64,000 nt of DNA from Pseudorasbora parva (lineage: Eukaryota > Chordata > Actinopteri > Cypriniformes > Gobionidae). Where the stretch lies: NCBI RefSeq assembly GCF_024679245.1, contig NC_090180.1:14724007-14788006 (forward strand). Reading direction: 5' to 3'. The translations under genes were made by a program, and so were the position numbers. Positions within the stretch are counted from its first letter, which is position 1. Every line of letters starts with the position of its first letter. Below, piece after piece: positions 1 through 11,720 of this stretch. Under the pieces are notes generated by a model. The model ran no database searches, was not told the origin of the DNA, and saw nothing but the letters and a program-made list of their open reading frames with translations.

Positions 1-560
1 GGATTTTGTTTCTGTATTTTTTAAATATATATTTTATATATGTACCCACTGTACCCTATGCCTTTTAAATATAACAATTTTGGTGCCTAAAGTCGAAATG
101 AAGCCACTGTTGAGGACATGCGTGTTTGTGAAAGAAGGTACACTGCAAAGGCAAGGGGTATTCCTGAAAGCAAGTTATGTGACATACATACACACAAAAG
201 CACAATATATGATAATGTCAACATGATAATGTTCATAACTTTCATGTAAGTATACAGCCATATAGTGAACAAAACCTGCTCTGGTGCAGTATACCACTCA
301 ACTTCAGAGGTATATATTTTATAATTATGAATACAATTGATTATTAAATGTTTAATATATTTTTACATTAACCAATTTGTATTTTATTTTACCTCACAAA
401 TAATAAAACTTTATCGACATTTTTTTTTTTTTTTTTTTTTAGCATTTTCGTATATCGCACATCGCTAATCTGAAATTAAAATAATGTATCTTTTTGCTAC
501 TAGACATTGTCTGTATAATATAAATGATAAATAAATATTTTACGATAACATTAACTTTAA
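1..560. other. AT-rich intergenic DNA
   Basis: No gene or clear repeat boundary is seen. A 21-base T run lies at 421-441. Confidence 0.5.
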
Positions 561-582
561 TGACATCCCATTCTTAATCTGT

Positions 583-868
583 AGGGTTTAAAATGGAGTT
601 CTCTCACCCTTTGCAGCTATAACAGCTTCAACTCTTCTGGGAAGGCTTTCCACAAGGTTTAGGAGTGTGTTTACGGGAATTTTTGACCATTTCTCTTAGA
701 AGCACATTTGTGAGGTCAGGCACTGATGTTGGACCTGGCTCGCAGTCTCCGTTCAAAGGTGGTTGTGCTGGTCAGTCAAGTTCTTCCACACCAAACTCAC
801 TCATCCATGTCTTTATGGACCTTGCTTTGTACTCTGGTGCGCAGTCATGTTGGAACAGGAAGGGGCCA
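583..868 (-). pseudogene. Tc1-like transposase relic, C-terminal end
   Basis: On the minus strand the reading ends PRRVEAVIAAKGERTPF and stop at 588-590, the usual C-terminus of a common fish Tc1 family. Upstream on that strand, the sequence to about 868 is recognisable family DNA with a deletion around 755-770. Similarity fades after 868. A second fragment of the same family at 18555-18690 overlaps the part at 821-866. Confidence 0.7.
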
Positions 869-1203
869 GCGTGCTAAAGTTATGTTCTGTTAGACACGTA
901 CACATAAGCAAAACGATCTATAACAATACAGTGCTATTGTGTTGCACCATTCCTGTCAGATCCAAATTCAGCATCGACTGGAGATTTGTTTACAAATGAT
1001 TCCGCAGTGAAATTAAGTGAACACCACTGTCTTCCCCACGTGAGCTGGAACTTCATAAAAAATAAATGAAGTATCACACATTCCTAATATTATGATCCGA
1101 AGGAAGCTTATGCAGCGACTGTTCTTCCACAATATCTTGCTATCTTCTTCCACATTGTTATTGCTGCTGGCTTGTGATCAACCGAACAGCTCCATGAGTC
1201 GGT

Positions 1204-1297
1204 GGGCGGGGCTACTGAATTGGTGGGCGGTGTTTCGTCGCGCAGTGACGTCAGTATGAAGCACAAGACCGTTTGCTGAGCCTGGTGTCTATAAAAG
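1204..1297 (+). promoter_or_regulatory. Promoter-like cluster: GC boxes, CRE, TATA
   Basis: GGGCGGGGC at 1204-1212, a second GGGCGG near 1225, the perfect CRE palindrome TGACGTCA at 1246-1253 and TATAAAAG at 1290-1297 are in promoter order and spacing. No ORF or known gene follows. The surrounding sequence resembles a recurrent cyprinid repeat, so this is probably a promoter carried by, or decayed within, a mobile element. Nothing else is recognised between 869 and 2160. Confidence 0.35.
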
Positions 1298-2164
1298 CTT
1301 TTCTTTGACTAACAAGGAAGTTTTCAGCTCTGAAACTTAAAGGATTTTCTTATATTACCATGACCTTTTATTCAAAAGCTCAAGGGAAAGTGGATTTCTC
1401 AATTCATCACTCCTTTAAACCATTTTATATAAAAGAATTCTGATATTGTTTAATATTTTGTTCTGATTGAAAGATTTCTGTTGTCTTGAGTTTTGTGGGT
1501 TACATTGTGCTGAAGAGTTAGTTGAAGATGAGCAGAGAAACACTGTGTAGTTGCTGATGCAAAGATAATCTCTTTGCTAAGTACTTTAGGGCATGCACGT
1601 TTTCTATTGGTAGTTGAAAAGAAATATTTATAATTTCTATTATAATTATTTCACTATTGTTAGCCTATACATTAAGATTTTAGCCATTTTGTTTTGTAAT
1701 GTTGAATACTAATCACTGCTACACAGTACTCCATGTGACTATTATGTTTACCACCAGCATGAGGGCTTATAGTATTTTCACGAATAAAAGACATGAATAA
1801 CATATATCAAGTATCACTGTTATTCATACTTTTGTTTAAACAAAATGGTATAGCAGATTAAATCTCGCCCCCAATACAACAGGTCACAAGGTCTATTGGA
1901 ATCCCCACCTCCATGTCTCCTGGGAAATCCACCTTTGTGTGTGTGTGCTGTCAAGCACGTAGTAAAAGCCACATGATATATATTTATTTAAGTGTTGGAA
2001 ACCCTATATAATGGTTAAAAATGGATAATCCTCCAGGTACACTGTTTAAACAAAACTAGCTCAACATCACAAAACATACAAAACTAGCTCAATATCAGAG
2101 TAATGCACTCAGTCTCACTTTGATTAGCTCTCTTTGAGTCTTTTTGCACCAGCTTTGCTCTTAA

Positions 2165-2535
2165 AGGTGCAGTGTGTAATATTTATGAGGATCTATTGAC
2201 AGAAATGCAATAATATACATACCGGAAACTATGTTTTTAGTGGTGTATAAAGAGCTCACATAATGAACCATTATGTTTTTATTACCTTAGAATGAGCCAT
2301 TTCTATCTACACCGCTAGACTACAAGTCACCATTTTGCGGCACCATGTTTCTACAGTAGCCCTAAATGGACAAACTGTTCTACAGAGCACTATAGCTACT
2401 CTCTGCCATCTCAGGTGACGACATCTTTTTCATGGTTTGACCACCATAGCTTCTCTGTGCTTCGAAAGCGAGGGGTGAATGGCTGCAATTCACAACCTCA
2501 CCACTAGATGCCATTAAAACTTACACCGTGCACCT
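2165..2535. mobile_element. TTAA-flanked MITE, family A (AGGTGCA ends)
   Basis: TTAA at 2161-2164 and 2536-2539 flank terminal inverted repeats AGGTGCAGTGTGTAA and TTACACCGTGCACCT (3 mismatches). There is no coding capacity. A second copy lies at 50206-51420 and a fragment at 48050-48150. TTAA duplication points to piggyBac- or Kolobok-type transposases; the family was not determined. Confidence 0.8.
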
Positions 2536-2539
2536 TTAA

Positions 2540-3031
2540 AATGTAAGAATACCACATTGAATGTGAAATGGTTTTCTAACTGCTCTTCAGGATGTTTATT
2601 GAGGAGAAGTCCAACATTAGTTGCGCAGAAATTGCACCTTTTACTTTTAAGATCCAATTAAATTTATCAACTAGCCAGGCAGTTTATCAAGCTAATATAT
2701 TGTACTTAAAATGTATGGATTTCTATATTTATTGAATATTTATAGTTTTATTGCAAATGGAACACTAATACAACAGAGACCCTGGACCATGATTAAGATC
2801 AGAGACTTCAAACAACATATTGTTTTGATGATGCACAGTAAAGTTTTTACAATCTTAACTTTACAATACAATATTAAAACTGTTGAGCATTCAAAAGAAA
2901 ACTAAAATGTCCTTAATCTGCATTCAAAAAATACTGTTGGTTTCACTTAAACTGAAGTTTATTTGAATTTAAAACTTGAGTTAATACAATTAAGACGATT
3001 TTATTTAAGAAGGTTTAATAAATACTCAAAA
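2540..3031. other. Repeat-poor intergenic DNA
   Basis: No gene is seen. A 64-codon open stretch at 2711-2905 is AT-rich with no recognisable protein. Confidence 0.5.
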
Positions 3032-3033
3032 TA

Positions 3034-4628
3034 CAACCCCAAATCAGAAAAAGTTGGGACAGTTTGGAAAACGCAAATAAAAAAAGAAAGTAGTGATTTC
3101 TAAATTTACTTTGACTTGTATTTCATTGCAGACAATATGAACACAAAATATTTCATGTTTTGTCTGGTCAACTTCATGTCATTTGTAAATATGCATCCTT
3201 TCCTGTCATTCAGACCTGCAACACATTTCAAAAAAAGTTGGGACAGGAGCAATTTAGGGCTAGTAATGAGGTAAAAGGGTTAAATAATGATGTGATTTGA
3301 AACAGGTGATGTCAACAGGTGATTGAAATTATGATTTGGTACAAAAGCAGCATCCAAGAAAGATCTAATCCTTTAGGACCAAAGATGGGCCGAGGATCGC
3401 CAGTTTGCCAACAAATACGTGAGAAAATTATTGAAATGTTTAAAAACAATGTTCCTCAAAGAAAGATAGGAAGAGATTTGGATATTTCACATTCAACAGT
3501 GCATAACATAATTACAAGATTCAAGGAATCTGGAGGAATTTCAGTGCGTAAAGGATAAGGCCGCAAGCCTAAGCTGAACATTTGTGATCTCCGATCCCTC
3601 AGGCGGCACTGCATCAAGAATCTTCATTCATCTATAAGCGATATCACCACATGGGCTCAGGACTACTTTGGCAAACCTTTGTCAAGTACCACAATACGTA
3701 GTTACGACCACAAATGCCAGTTAAAACTGTACTGTGCCAAAAGGAAGCCTTATGTTAACAGTGTCCAGAAGCGCTGTCGACTTCTCTGGGCTCGGAGGCA
3801 TCTGGGATAGACCATCACACAGTGGAAATGTGTACTGTGGTCAGATGAATCAGTATTTCAGGTATTTTTTGGGAGCAATGGACGCCATGTGCTCCAGACC
3901 AAAGAAGAAAAGGATCATCCAGACTGTTACCAGCAACAAGTCCAAAAGCCAGGGTCTGTCATGGTATGGGGTTGTGTCAGAGCCCTTGGCAAAGATAACT
4001 TGCACTTCTGTGAAGGCACCATTAATGCTGAAAAGTACATAGAGATTTTGGAGCATAATATGCTGCCTTCAAGAAGATATCTTTTCCAGGGACGTCCATG
4101 CATATTTCAACAAGACAATGCAAAACCACATTCTGCACACATTACAAAGTCCTGGCTGCGGAGGAAGAGGGTACAGGTACTTGACTGGCCTGCCTGCAGT
4201 CCCGACCTGTCTCCAATAGAGAATGTGTGGTGCATTTTGAAGCGCAAAATGCAACAACGAAGACCCTGTACTGTTGCCCACCTTAAGACTTGTTTGCAGA
4301 AAAAATGGGACAAAATTACACCTGAAACACTTCATCAATTGGTGTCTTCAGTCCCTAAACGTCTTTTAAGTGTTGTGAAAAGGAATGGCAACATTACAAA
4401 GTGGTAAATGCTTTACTGTCCCAACTTTTTTTGAAATGTGTTGCAGGTCTGAATGACAGGAAAGGATGCATATTTACAAATGACATGAAGTTGACCAGAC
4501 AAAACATGAAATATTTCGTGTTCATATTGTCTGCAATGAAATACAAGTCAAAGTAATTTTAGAAATCACTTCTTTTTTATTTTATTTGCACATTCCATAC
4601 TGTCCCAACTTTTTCTGATTTGGGGTTG
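3034..4628 (+). mobile_element. Near-complete Tc1-like transposon with IR/DR ends
   Basis: TA dinucleotides at 3032-3033 and 4629-4630 flank the element, which is 1595 bp. The ends CAACCCCAAATCAGAAAAAG and its complement start about 214-bp inverted repeats (3034-3247 and 4416-4628). The AAAAAGTTGGGACAG motif occurs at the outer and the inner edge of each repeat, which is the IR/DR layout of fish Tc1 elements with two transposase-binding sites per end. The transposase lies between the repeats. The arms are still highly similar, so this copy is comparatively young. Confidence 0.93.
3385..4407 (+). pseudogene. Tc1-like transposase, two nonsense codons
   Basis: The DDE transposase starts at ATG 3385 (MGRGSPVCQ) and ends at TAA 4405-4407, 341 codons, the normal Tc1 length. 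One frame is kept throughout. It is broken by TAA at 3556-3558, in the linker after the paired-like helix-turn-helix domain, and TAG at 3808-3810. The catalytic triad is visible: Asp in WSDESVF (codon at 3844), Asp in QQDNAKPH (4114) and Glu in SPIENVW (4219), with 34 residues between the last two, the DD34E signature of Tc1. No frameshift is seen. It cannot make full-length protein as it stands. Confidence 0.92.
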
Positions 4629-4639
4629 TAATATGTAAT

Positions 4640-5300
4640 CGAAAACAGATTCATTGTATTATTTAAGTTAATTTGACAAAAGAAAGTAGTTGTGATTAAA
4701 TCATTTAAAAATTTTTTACAATGCATGAAAACGGAAACATTGTCAAATTTACTTAATTATATTATTTGCCATTTACACCATTTACAAAATTTGTGCTAAA
4801 CTTGACTAAACTTGATATATTTGCTATATGATACCTATGTAGGGCCAATATGAACCAATTAAGTACTCAAAAATGATTTTTGCTTAAACTGTAATTCCCA
4901 GCATGCTTTGCTTGGGGCTTAATGAGAAGAGTAAACAATTTTGAAATGAAGTGTTATTTTTTGTGTTTTTTGAGAAATATGAGAAAGGGGGAGACCATAA
5001 TATTGTTTAATGGTGTCAGATGTTAGATCAATTTAAATTACACTGAGTTACTATTTTACGAAAGAGTGGAGCATTTGCTTGAGCTGTGGACTGATACAGC
5101 ACGCTATTCCTGCTTTGCCCATTGAGCATTTCATGCTTAACATGCTAAAGGTATATAGCTAATAGTTTGGAAACTAGCTACAGTCTTTATAATTTACAGT
5201 CTTAAAAATTAGGTGTATGGTTTGTGTGGACTTGTGTCATCAGTTTCTTAGGTAAATGTAGCAAATATGATTAAATCCTATTTTTTTACGTTTGCAGCAG
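4640..5300. repeat. Diverged MITE-like repeat with GCATGCTTTGC motif
   Basis: TCCCAGCATGCTTTGC at about 4897-4912 recurs at 17067-17082 (TCCCAGCATGCTTTGC) and, inverted and slightly changed, at 51614-51627. The flanking sequence is similarly AT-rich in all three. The limits are not clear. The Tc1 element at 3034-4628 may have landed inside this repeat. Confidence 0.4.
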
Positions 5301-5312
5301 AACAAGAACTGT

Positions 5313-5560
5313 CAGGGTCCTGTCTTATCTCTGTTCAATGTTTGTTTGTTTGTCGTGCGTCTGAGCACATGACTCTGTATTTGTTTGTGTTGGCCAGTCC
5401 TCTAGTCCTGCCTCCTTGTTTCCTGTCACCACGTCCCTTTGTTTAGTCCTGGTCTAGTTTTCGTTCGCTTGATTGTGTTCATCTGATCCTAATGTGCTCT
5501 GCTCCCTGGGCTCCTTTCCTGCTATGCTGGTTTGTTGCTTGCGCTCTTTGTTTATTTAGA
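5313..5560 (+). repeat. Truncated, diverged LTR-like fragment
   Basis: It starts TGTCAGGGTCCTG and follows the minus-strand sequence of the solo LTR at 15562-16591 with substitutions and small gaps (shared CCTCCTTGTTT, CCACG, TTTAGTC and CTGGTCTAGT blocks) to about 5510-5560, where similarity is lost. No 3' terminus with a polyadenylation signal is present. Confidence 0.6.
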
Positions 5561-5569
5561 AGCTTACCT

Positions 5570-7361
5570 GTGCCTAAGGGCCCTATCATACACCTATTAT
5601 AAGGTTTTTTTGCTAGTTTCAGCTCGACAGAGTTATCATTTTCTCGTCCAGTGCCACGTTGTTTAAGTAGCAGATGCACTTGTGCCCATCTGTTTGCCCA
5701 TGGCAGTGCTGGTCTGAAAACAATGTTCAGGCACATTGATGGCACATTGCTATTTTGAGGCAACCTTAAAATGACTGCACTATTGACCAACAAAAATCTG
5801 CTGAATTATTTTGTGTGTTATTTAAAGGACGCATTCCCTCTGCTTATTACATACAGGGATGCGCAACAGCAAAAGAAACCCCAAAAAAACCTGGTCTCAC
5901 AGAATTCTGTTAAATGAACACGGACCCTTAACCCCTTAACTGTCACCCCCCTTTTTGAGAATATTCATGAAAATGCACTATCCAAACTTAAAGGGCTGTA
6001 ATTCATGAATGCTTTGGAATATAGACTTAAGTTTGGTCTTGATTTAAAGATGACAATCAGCAGATTATTGCTGAAGTGAAGCTGAAAGCTAAGGGGATAG
6101 TCATCATTCATGCAAACCTATATTAATTCCAATCATCTCAAAAGTAGATGAATGTCAGGATGACAATGCTACTCTCTCATACTCTTTCATGATAGATTTG
6201 TGTGCAGATCAGAGAAATAAAAGTTTTTATTTATTGAAATTATTATCTGCTGTCACATTTGAATGTAACATAAAAGATATTTAAGAGTTGTCTCTCACGA
6301 AAATCTATTGTTTGGCTTCACTAGACTAATGGGGTTGTATGGACTATTTTGGTCTGTTTGACAGCACCTGGTCATCACTCACCTTCATTGTATAAAAAAA
6401 AATTCTTATTAACTTTACAGAAGAATGTCCTACAGTACATGTTAGGAACGACATGACGGGGAATAGAATTGAGGGGGGATGACAGAATTTACATTTTGGG
6501 GTGAATTTAAGTCTAAAACTCCAGACTAATGTGTTGGTGTTTTTCTGTCAAACATTACATTTGTTTAATTAAAACTTATTGAAAGGGGTAACCTCTTACC
6601 ATATAGACCTGCTATTATGTAGAGCACTGACAGTGTCATTTGCGTTGAAAAGACAACACCTGGCATTAATCACATGGCAGTTATATAAACTCACATTTGT
6701 ATGCATCATCTTAAATGCTGTTTAAACATTTACTTAGATAATCAGGGGCATAGCAATAATCTATATTACTGCAAAAATTACTGCAGTCTTGTTATAAGCA
6801 AGACTTTTTTTTACCTATAATTTATTCATCTTAGTTAATGTGAATTTCAACATTTACTAATACATTATTAGTGTAAAAAAAAAAAACATTCGTTAATGCA
6901 CTGTGAACTAACATGAACAATTGAACAGCTGGATTTTTATTAACTAACATAAATAAAATATACATAAACTTTATAGTGTATACTACATATACATATACTG
7001 TAAATAATACTGCTCATTGATAGTTCATCTTAGTTAATACTTATGTTAACAAATGAAACAAATGTATTCTTTTATAACACAACTGAAAAATATAATTGTC
7101 TCTTCATTTGAAATGGACAGCAGTATTTTTTTAAATAATATCTGGCAACTTGAAAATTTGCTTTACTGGGATTTAAAAAGTTTAATAAACATTAAATGAT
7201 CTATAAGTGTTTCACACATACACATTTTTTTTTTAAATCAATATACTTGCAGTGGATCATTAGTTATGCAAATGTGTTAGAACACGTACTATTAATTACT
7301 ATTTAATGTACTATTAATTTCCATTCAAAGGGATGGAAACTGATAAAAAAAAAGATTAGGC
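5570..7361. other. AT-rich intergenic DNA
   Basis: No coding signal was found. An 104-codon minus-strand open frame at 5479-5793 is partly LTR-derived and has no recognisable domain. The piece at 5930-6160 (start TAACCCCTTAACTGTCACCC) resembles a dispersed cyprinid repeat, but its limits are not visible. Confidence 0.45.
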
Positions 7362-7365
7362 TTAA

Positions 7366-7800
7366 AGGGATACTTCACCGCTTTTTCAGATTAAACTATG
7401 TTATTCCCTTAACTAAAACGAATTGATACATCCCTCTCTCGTCTGAGTGCATTCACTTAATCGCTCTGACGCGCGGTGACGATCTGATAGCATTTAGCTT
7501 AGCCCACTAAGCCCAGTTCATTCACTATGGTACCAAACAGAGATCAAGTTAGAAGTGACCAAACACCTCCACGTTTTCCCTATTTAAATACAGTTACACA
7601 AATAGTTGAACGATCAAGTATGGTGACACAAAATAAAACGTGGCACTTTTCTAAGGAGATTAAAAAGGAGAACTATAATGTATGGCGGAATAGCACTTCT
7701 GAGAGTCGTGTTTACCACTGGGAAGTTCTGAAAAAATTTTGATACCCAAATTCCAGATATGGGCGTGACGTAAACTTTAAACATGGTGGCAGGGAGAACT
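7366..7800. repeat. TTAA-associated repeat, one end only
   Basis: TTAA at 7362-7365 is followed by AGGGATACTTCACCGC, the recognisable end of a common cyprinid TTAA element. No matching right terminus is seen, so the copy is truncated. The open frame at 7527-7742 lies inside the repeat and is not a gene. Confidence 0.55.
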
Positions 7801-8549
7801 AGCTGCTGTGACAGGTATGATTTATTTGCTTTTCTCCAAAAAAGCTCTATCTTCTTGTCTTGTCATTGATGTAGTGCATATTTACATATGCAAGTAATCA
7901 TTTGAAGTATTGTAGGCTATATTTTATACACAGGGAAAATAGCCTGCATTTGACCGAAATTACAGAATCGCTCTAAAGTCTAAACCATTAGTTGGCACAA
8001 AAACTTGACTCAGCACTTTCCAAAACATCCATTTTCAAGATGTACAAGGAAATTACAAGTCTGTACATGTACATTACATGTACAAGTCTGATCTTTGAGG
8101 CGATCTCAGGCAGCAGTGCAAAGTTGTTCGTTGTGTTTTTTTTTTTTAAATGTTGTAGATTTAAGTAGCAAATACAAATCGCTACAATTATTGAATATAT
8201 TTTGAAACACGTCTTGTTAATGTTTGTCTGTTTAGTTGAAGGAAATTAAAGCAACAGTTTTTCAATAACGGAAGAAAATGTAAAAGTATGGTATTTGGGG
8301 TAAAAGGCACCCCTGCTGTTGGAGTAAAAGGCACCATATTTAACATGATAATAAACAGCTGGCTGACTTTTCCATTTGTTGACATGACATGGCAAGATAG
8401 TTGAGCGTCTGGAAGCCACTTCTTAAGGAGGGGTAGTGTCACACATAGATATCCATAATAAAGTCTGTAGTTATGTCACTTATGAATAATTGTAACCATG
8501 GACTTCAATATGAAAGTAACATTGAACAGAACAGATAGGTGCAATGAAT

Positions 8550-8574
8550 ACACACACACACGCACACACACACA
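8550..8574. repeat. (CA)n microsatellite
   Basis: ACAC repeat with one G interruption. Confidence 0.9.
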
Positions 8575-8620
8575 AGGTATTTATGTTAAATCAATATATA
8601 GGCTACTAAAACTGTGCAAA

Positions 8621-8625
<5 letters not shown>

Positions 8626-8708
<83 letters not shown>
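8626..8708. repeat. (TA)n microsatellite
   Basis: About 40 uninterrupted TA units. No gene is seen from 7800 to 9265; a 10-base C run lies near 8829-8838. Confidence 0.95.
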
Positions 8709-8711
<3 letters not shown>

Positions 8712-9265
8712 AAGATAAATATACACTTTATAATAAGAATATCCCTATTATAATAAAATAATTTTTTTTTTTTTTAAAACATGCAAACTAAGTTTATTTT
8801 AACTTCAAAAATGCAATTTACTAGGATCCCCCCCCCCCCTACATTTCACTGTGCCTACTTCAGAGATCCCTTTTCCCACCTAATTTTGCCTACCATCAAA
8901 TGCCTTACCTCTTTAGAAAGCTGAGACCCTGTAGTTTAGAATAATTGTGTGAAGTACTGGCACAGAGTTATAGCGGCTAGAATATAGTTTTTTTTTTACA
9001 CAAGCTGCATGATTAAGTTGTTTATCGAAACGAAAAGCTGCAATTTAAACGTCTTAAAGCATCCAGATTTGTAGTCATGTTAATAACGTTTGTAAATCCG
9101 TCAAGATTTCAGCGAGATAAAAGTATTTATGTTCGTACAGATCACTCACCTTACATCAGGTTCCACAGAGCCCGACAGAAAGCTTGCCTGTGACAAGATG
9201 GCTGCCGGTGATGACGATGGTGACTCCGCCGTAAGACATCTAGCCTTTATTATGGATATCTATGG

Positions 9266-9628
9266 TGTCACATCCCTGTCCTGTCTTGTGTGCACATGTG
9301 GGGTTATGTTATTTTGAGCATGTGCTCCTGTCATTGTCTGATCCCTCCCCCTTGTTATCTGATTAGTGTTTGATTTCTCCCACCTGTTTCCTCTAGATTT
9401 CTTTCCTCTGTAAGCTCCTTGTGTTTGTCGCTCTTGATCAGATCGTTGTGATGTCCACGTCTCCCGTTTTCCCCGTGTCCCTGCTTTTGTATGTTTTCAG
9501 TTAGTTTTGTTATTTCTAGTTATGTTGCCCCCTTGTGGGTTTTGTTTTGAATTTATGTTTTATTTTATAATAGATTATCATTTCTCTGCACTTGAGTCCT
9601 CGCACTAGTTTTCCCTTGTGTTGTGACA
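9266..9628 (+). repeat. LTR-like element (TGTCA...TGACA)
   Basis: It begins TGTCACATCCCTG and ends TGTTGTGACA, with an AATAGA (weakened AATAAA) about 55 bp before the 3' end and a T-rich tail, as in the 3' part of a fish LTR. No matching direct duplication was found at the flanks, so both limits are provisional. Confidence 0.5.
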
Positions 9629-9633
9629 TGACA

Positions 9634-10615
9634 GTTTGCTAGAGAACATTTGGATTATCCAAAAGAGGATTGGGAGAATGTCAGATGAAACCAAATTAGA
9701 ACTTTTTGGTAAAAACTCAACTTGTCGTGTTTGGAGGAGAAAGAATGGTGAGTTGCACCATTACTACTTTGAAGCATGGGGTGGAAACATCAAGCTTGGG
9801 GCTGTTTTTCTGCAAAGGGACCAGGACGATCCATGTAAAGGAAAAAATAAATCGGGCCATGTATCGTGAGATTTTAAGTAAAAACCTCCTTCCATCAGCA
9901 AGGGCATTGAAGATGAAACGTGGCTGGTCTTTCAGCATGACAATGATCCTAAACACACCACCCGGGCAACAAAGGAGTAGCTACGTAAGTTGCATTTCAA
10001 GGTCATGGAGTGGCTTAAGCCAGGTGCACACTGTGCGATTTTGGCCACGATTTGGCCATCTGAGACAAATTTAGCAAATCCTAAAAGATTCCTCTGATCC
10101 TAGGCTAAAATCTGACGTCTTTGGTCGTTAGTTTGACATGTTCACCGGCAGCCGATTAATGAGCGCTGCGATCAAATTTTACCTCAGACGAAATTCTGGC
10201 AGTGTCAGAAGATTTGGCACACAATCCTGCAGTGTGACTTCTCCTACGACGACAGTCAAATATCTCAATTTTTTCAAGACATACTATGACCAAAACGAGA
10301 GCTAGAGATCTGGTATTCTTGGTAACCAGCATTTCAGTACCGCGTGTAATGCAGCTCACTGTTACCGAACGCGTCATTCATTGATGATATAAAACTCCGG
10401 ACGAGTTTTCTTGTGTGCGTCCGTTTTTAGCGTGCCTTCACTATCGTGCAGTCTGACATTCATGCCAACTGAGATCTTACAGTGTGACATGGCTTACATC
10501 AGGGACATGATGACATTCGCAAAGGATTTTGAAAAATCACACAGTGTGCAGGACCCATTAGCCAGTCGCCAGATCTCAATCCCAAAGAAAAACTTTGAAA
10601 ATCCATGTTGCCCAT
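9634..10615 (+). pseudogene. Tc1-like transposase relic split by a MITE
   Basis: The 3' half of a Tc1 transposase in pieces: SDETKLELFGKNST with the first catalytic Asp near 9680, then after frameshifts FQHDNDPKHT (second Asp, near 9939), and RATKE near 9975. Coding then stops at about 10020 and resumes at about 10556 with a degraded SPDLNPIE region (10565-10605). The 10022-10555 segment between is a foreign MITE. No intact frame remains. Confidence 0.85.
10022..10555. mobile_element. hAT-like MITE inside the Tc1 relic
   Basis: The ends TGCACACTGTGCGATTTT and AAAATCACACAGTGTGCA are inverted repeats (1-2 mismatches). The flanks CTTAAGCC and CATTAGCC look like a decayed 8-bp duplication of the Tc1 target. 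It is about 530 bp with no coding. Assignment to hAT rests on the duplication length only. Confidence 0.7.
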
Positions 10616-10629
10616 ATATGAATAAAAAT

Positions 10630-11200
10630 AAATAAATAATAATACATTTTATTTATAATGCACTTTATATTAAACAAAATCTCAAAGTGTTACAGAGTTA
10701 AAACAATCAACAATAAAAAAAACAATAAGTCAATAAAATAAAATAAATAAAACTGAAAATTTAGAAGTAACAATTCAATTAAAAGCTCTGCTAAAAAGGT
10801 GGGTTTTAAGACCACGCTTAAAAGCATTTACAGTCTGTGGGGTCCGCAGGTGGTCAGGGAGAGCATTACACAGACTGGGGGCTGCAGAGCAGAAGGTCCA
10901 ATCTACCATACGGAGTTTGGTCGAGGGAGTTCCAAGAAGATACAGAGAAACAGAGCGGAGGTTACGAGTGGAAGTTTGTGTGGTGAGGAGTTCCTTGAGA
11001 TAGGAGGGTGCGTCACCATGGATGCACTGGTGCGTAAGGAGAGAGATCTTATACTCGATCCTGAACAACTCAGGAAGCCAGTGGAGTGATTTCAGAATGG
11101 GGGTTTGGTCGTAATTGCGCACTCTCATGAGGATCCTAGCAGCGCTGTTCTGAATACACTGCAGCCTCTGGAGATTTTTGCTAGGGATGATGATAAGGAG
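10630..11200 (-). pseudogene. 5'-truncated LINE (L2-like) 3' end, RT C-terminus
   Basis: On the minus strand, reading from about 11195 to 10775 gives LQRLQCIQNSAARIL, then YDQTPILKSLHWLP, FRIEYKISLLTHQ and a C-terminus ending LKTHLFSRAFN. This is the conserved C-terminal region of L2/Maui-type reverse transcriptase ORFs of fish. The frame is open over this stretch. The sequence then runs into a 3' UTR and an AT-rich tail near 10625. The 5' side is truncated at a (TTA)n stretch (11206-11260). It is a dead-on-arrival insertion. Confidence 0.85.
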
Positions 11201-11230
11201 CCAATTATTATAATTATAATTATTATAGCC

Positions 11231-11261
<31 letters not shown>

Positions 11262-11332
11262 GGCAATTTAAATTTTGTTAGTGGCCCAAAGTTCTGAGGA
11301 CAGCCCCACTTTGTCTGACTAAGTTATGTAAC

Positions 11333-11720
11333 TACACTGTAAAAATATTATTGTTGTTTTTTGTTGGTTTAACTTTAAAAAGTAAGTATCCTGGTTCCCT
11401 TAAAATTTTGAGTTTATTGAAATAAAAAAATTGAGTTGATACAATGAAGGAAATTTGTTTAATACATAGAAACTCAAAATATTTGTATCTGAACCACATA
11501 AAAAAATTGATAAATCATGAAAATAGCACTATTTGGCATGTTTCACTGCATCATCAGAAATAAAACACACACAATTCCCCAATATGCTTACAAAATCTTT
11601 TAATAATCTTTTAATAAAGGTTGTCGAATCTCAAAAAAATTCCATTGTATTAACTTTCAATGAACTCAAAATTTTAAGGCAACCAGGTAACTTTTTTTCT
11701 AAATATTTTTTTACAGTGTA
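11333..11720. mobile_element. CACTG-ended MITE, copy 1
   Basis: TACACTGTAAAAA at the left and TTTTTTACAGTGTA at the right form inverted ends. Interior blocks (TTAACTTTAAAAAGTAAGTA and the complement of AACCAGGTAAC) recur inverted at 36965-37361. About 388 bp, non-coding, TA on both sides. Confidence 0.8.

Noticed and set aside
9198..9232. ATGGCTGCCGG... followed by GTAAGA, resembling a first coding exon.
   Set aside because: No upstream or downstream exon fits, and the surrounding sequence resembles a dispersed cyprinid repeat that carries the same ATGGCTGCCG stretch.
10799..11089. 96-codon + strand open frame.
   Set aside because: It is the antisense shadow of the LINE reverse-transcriptase end.
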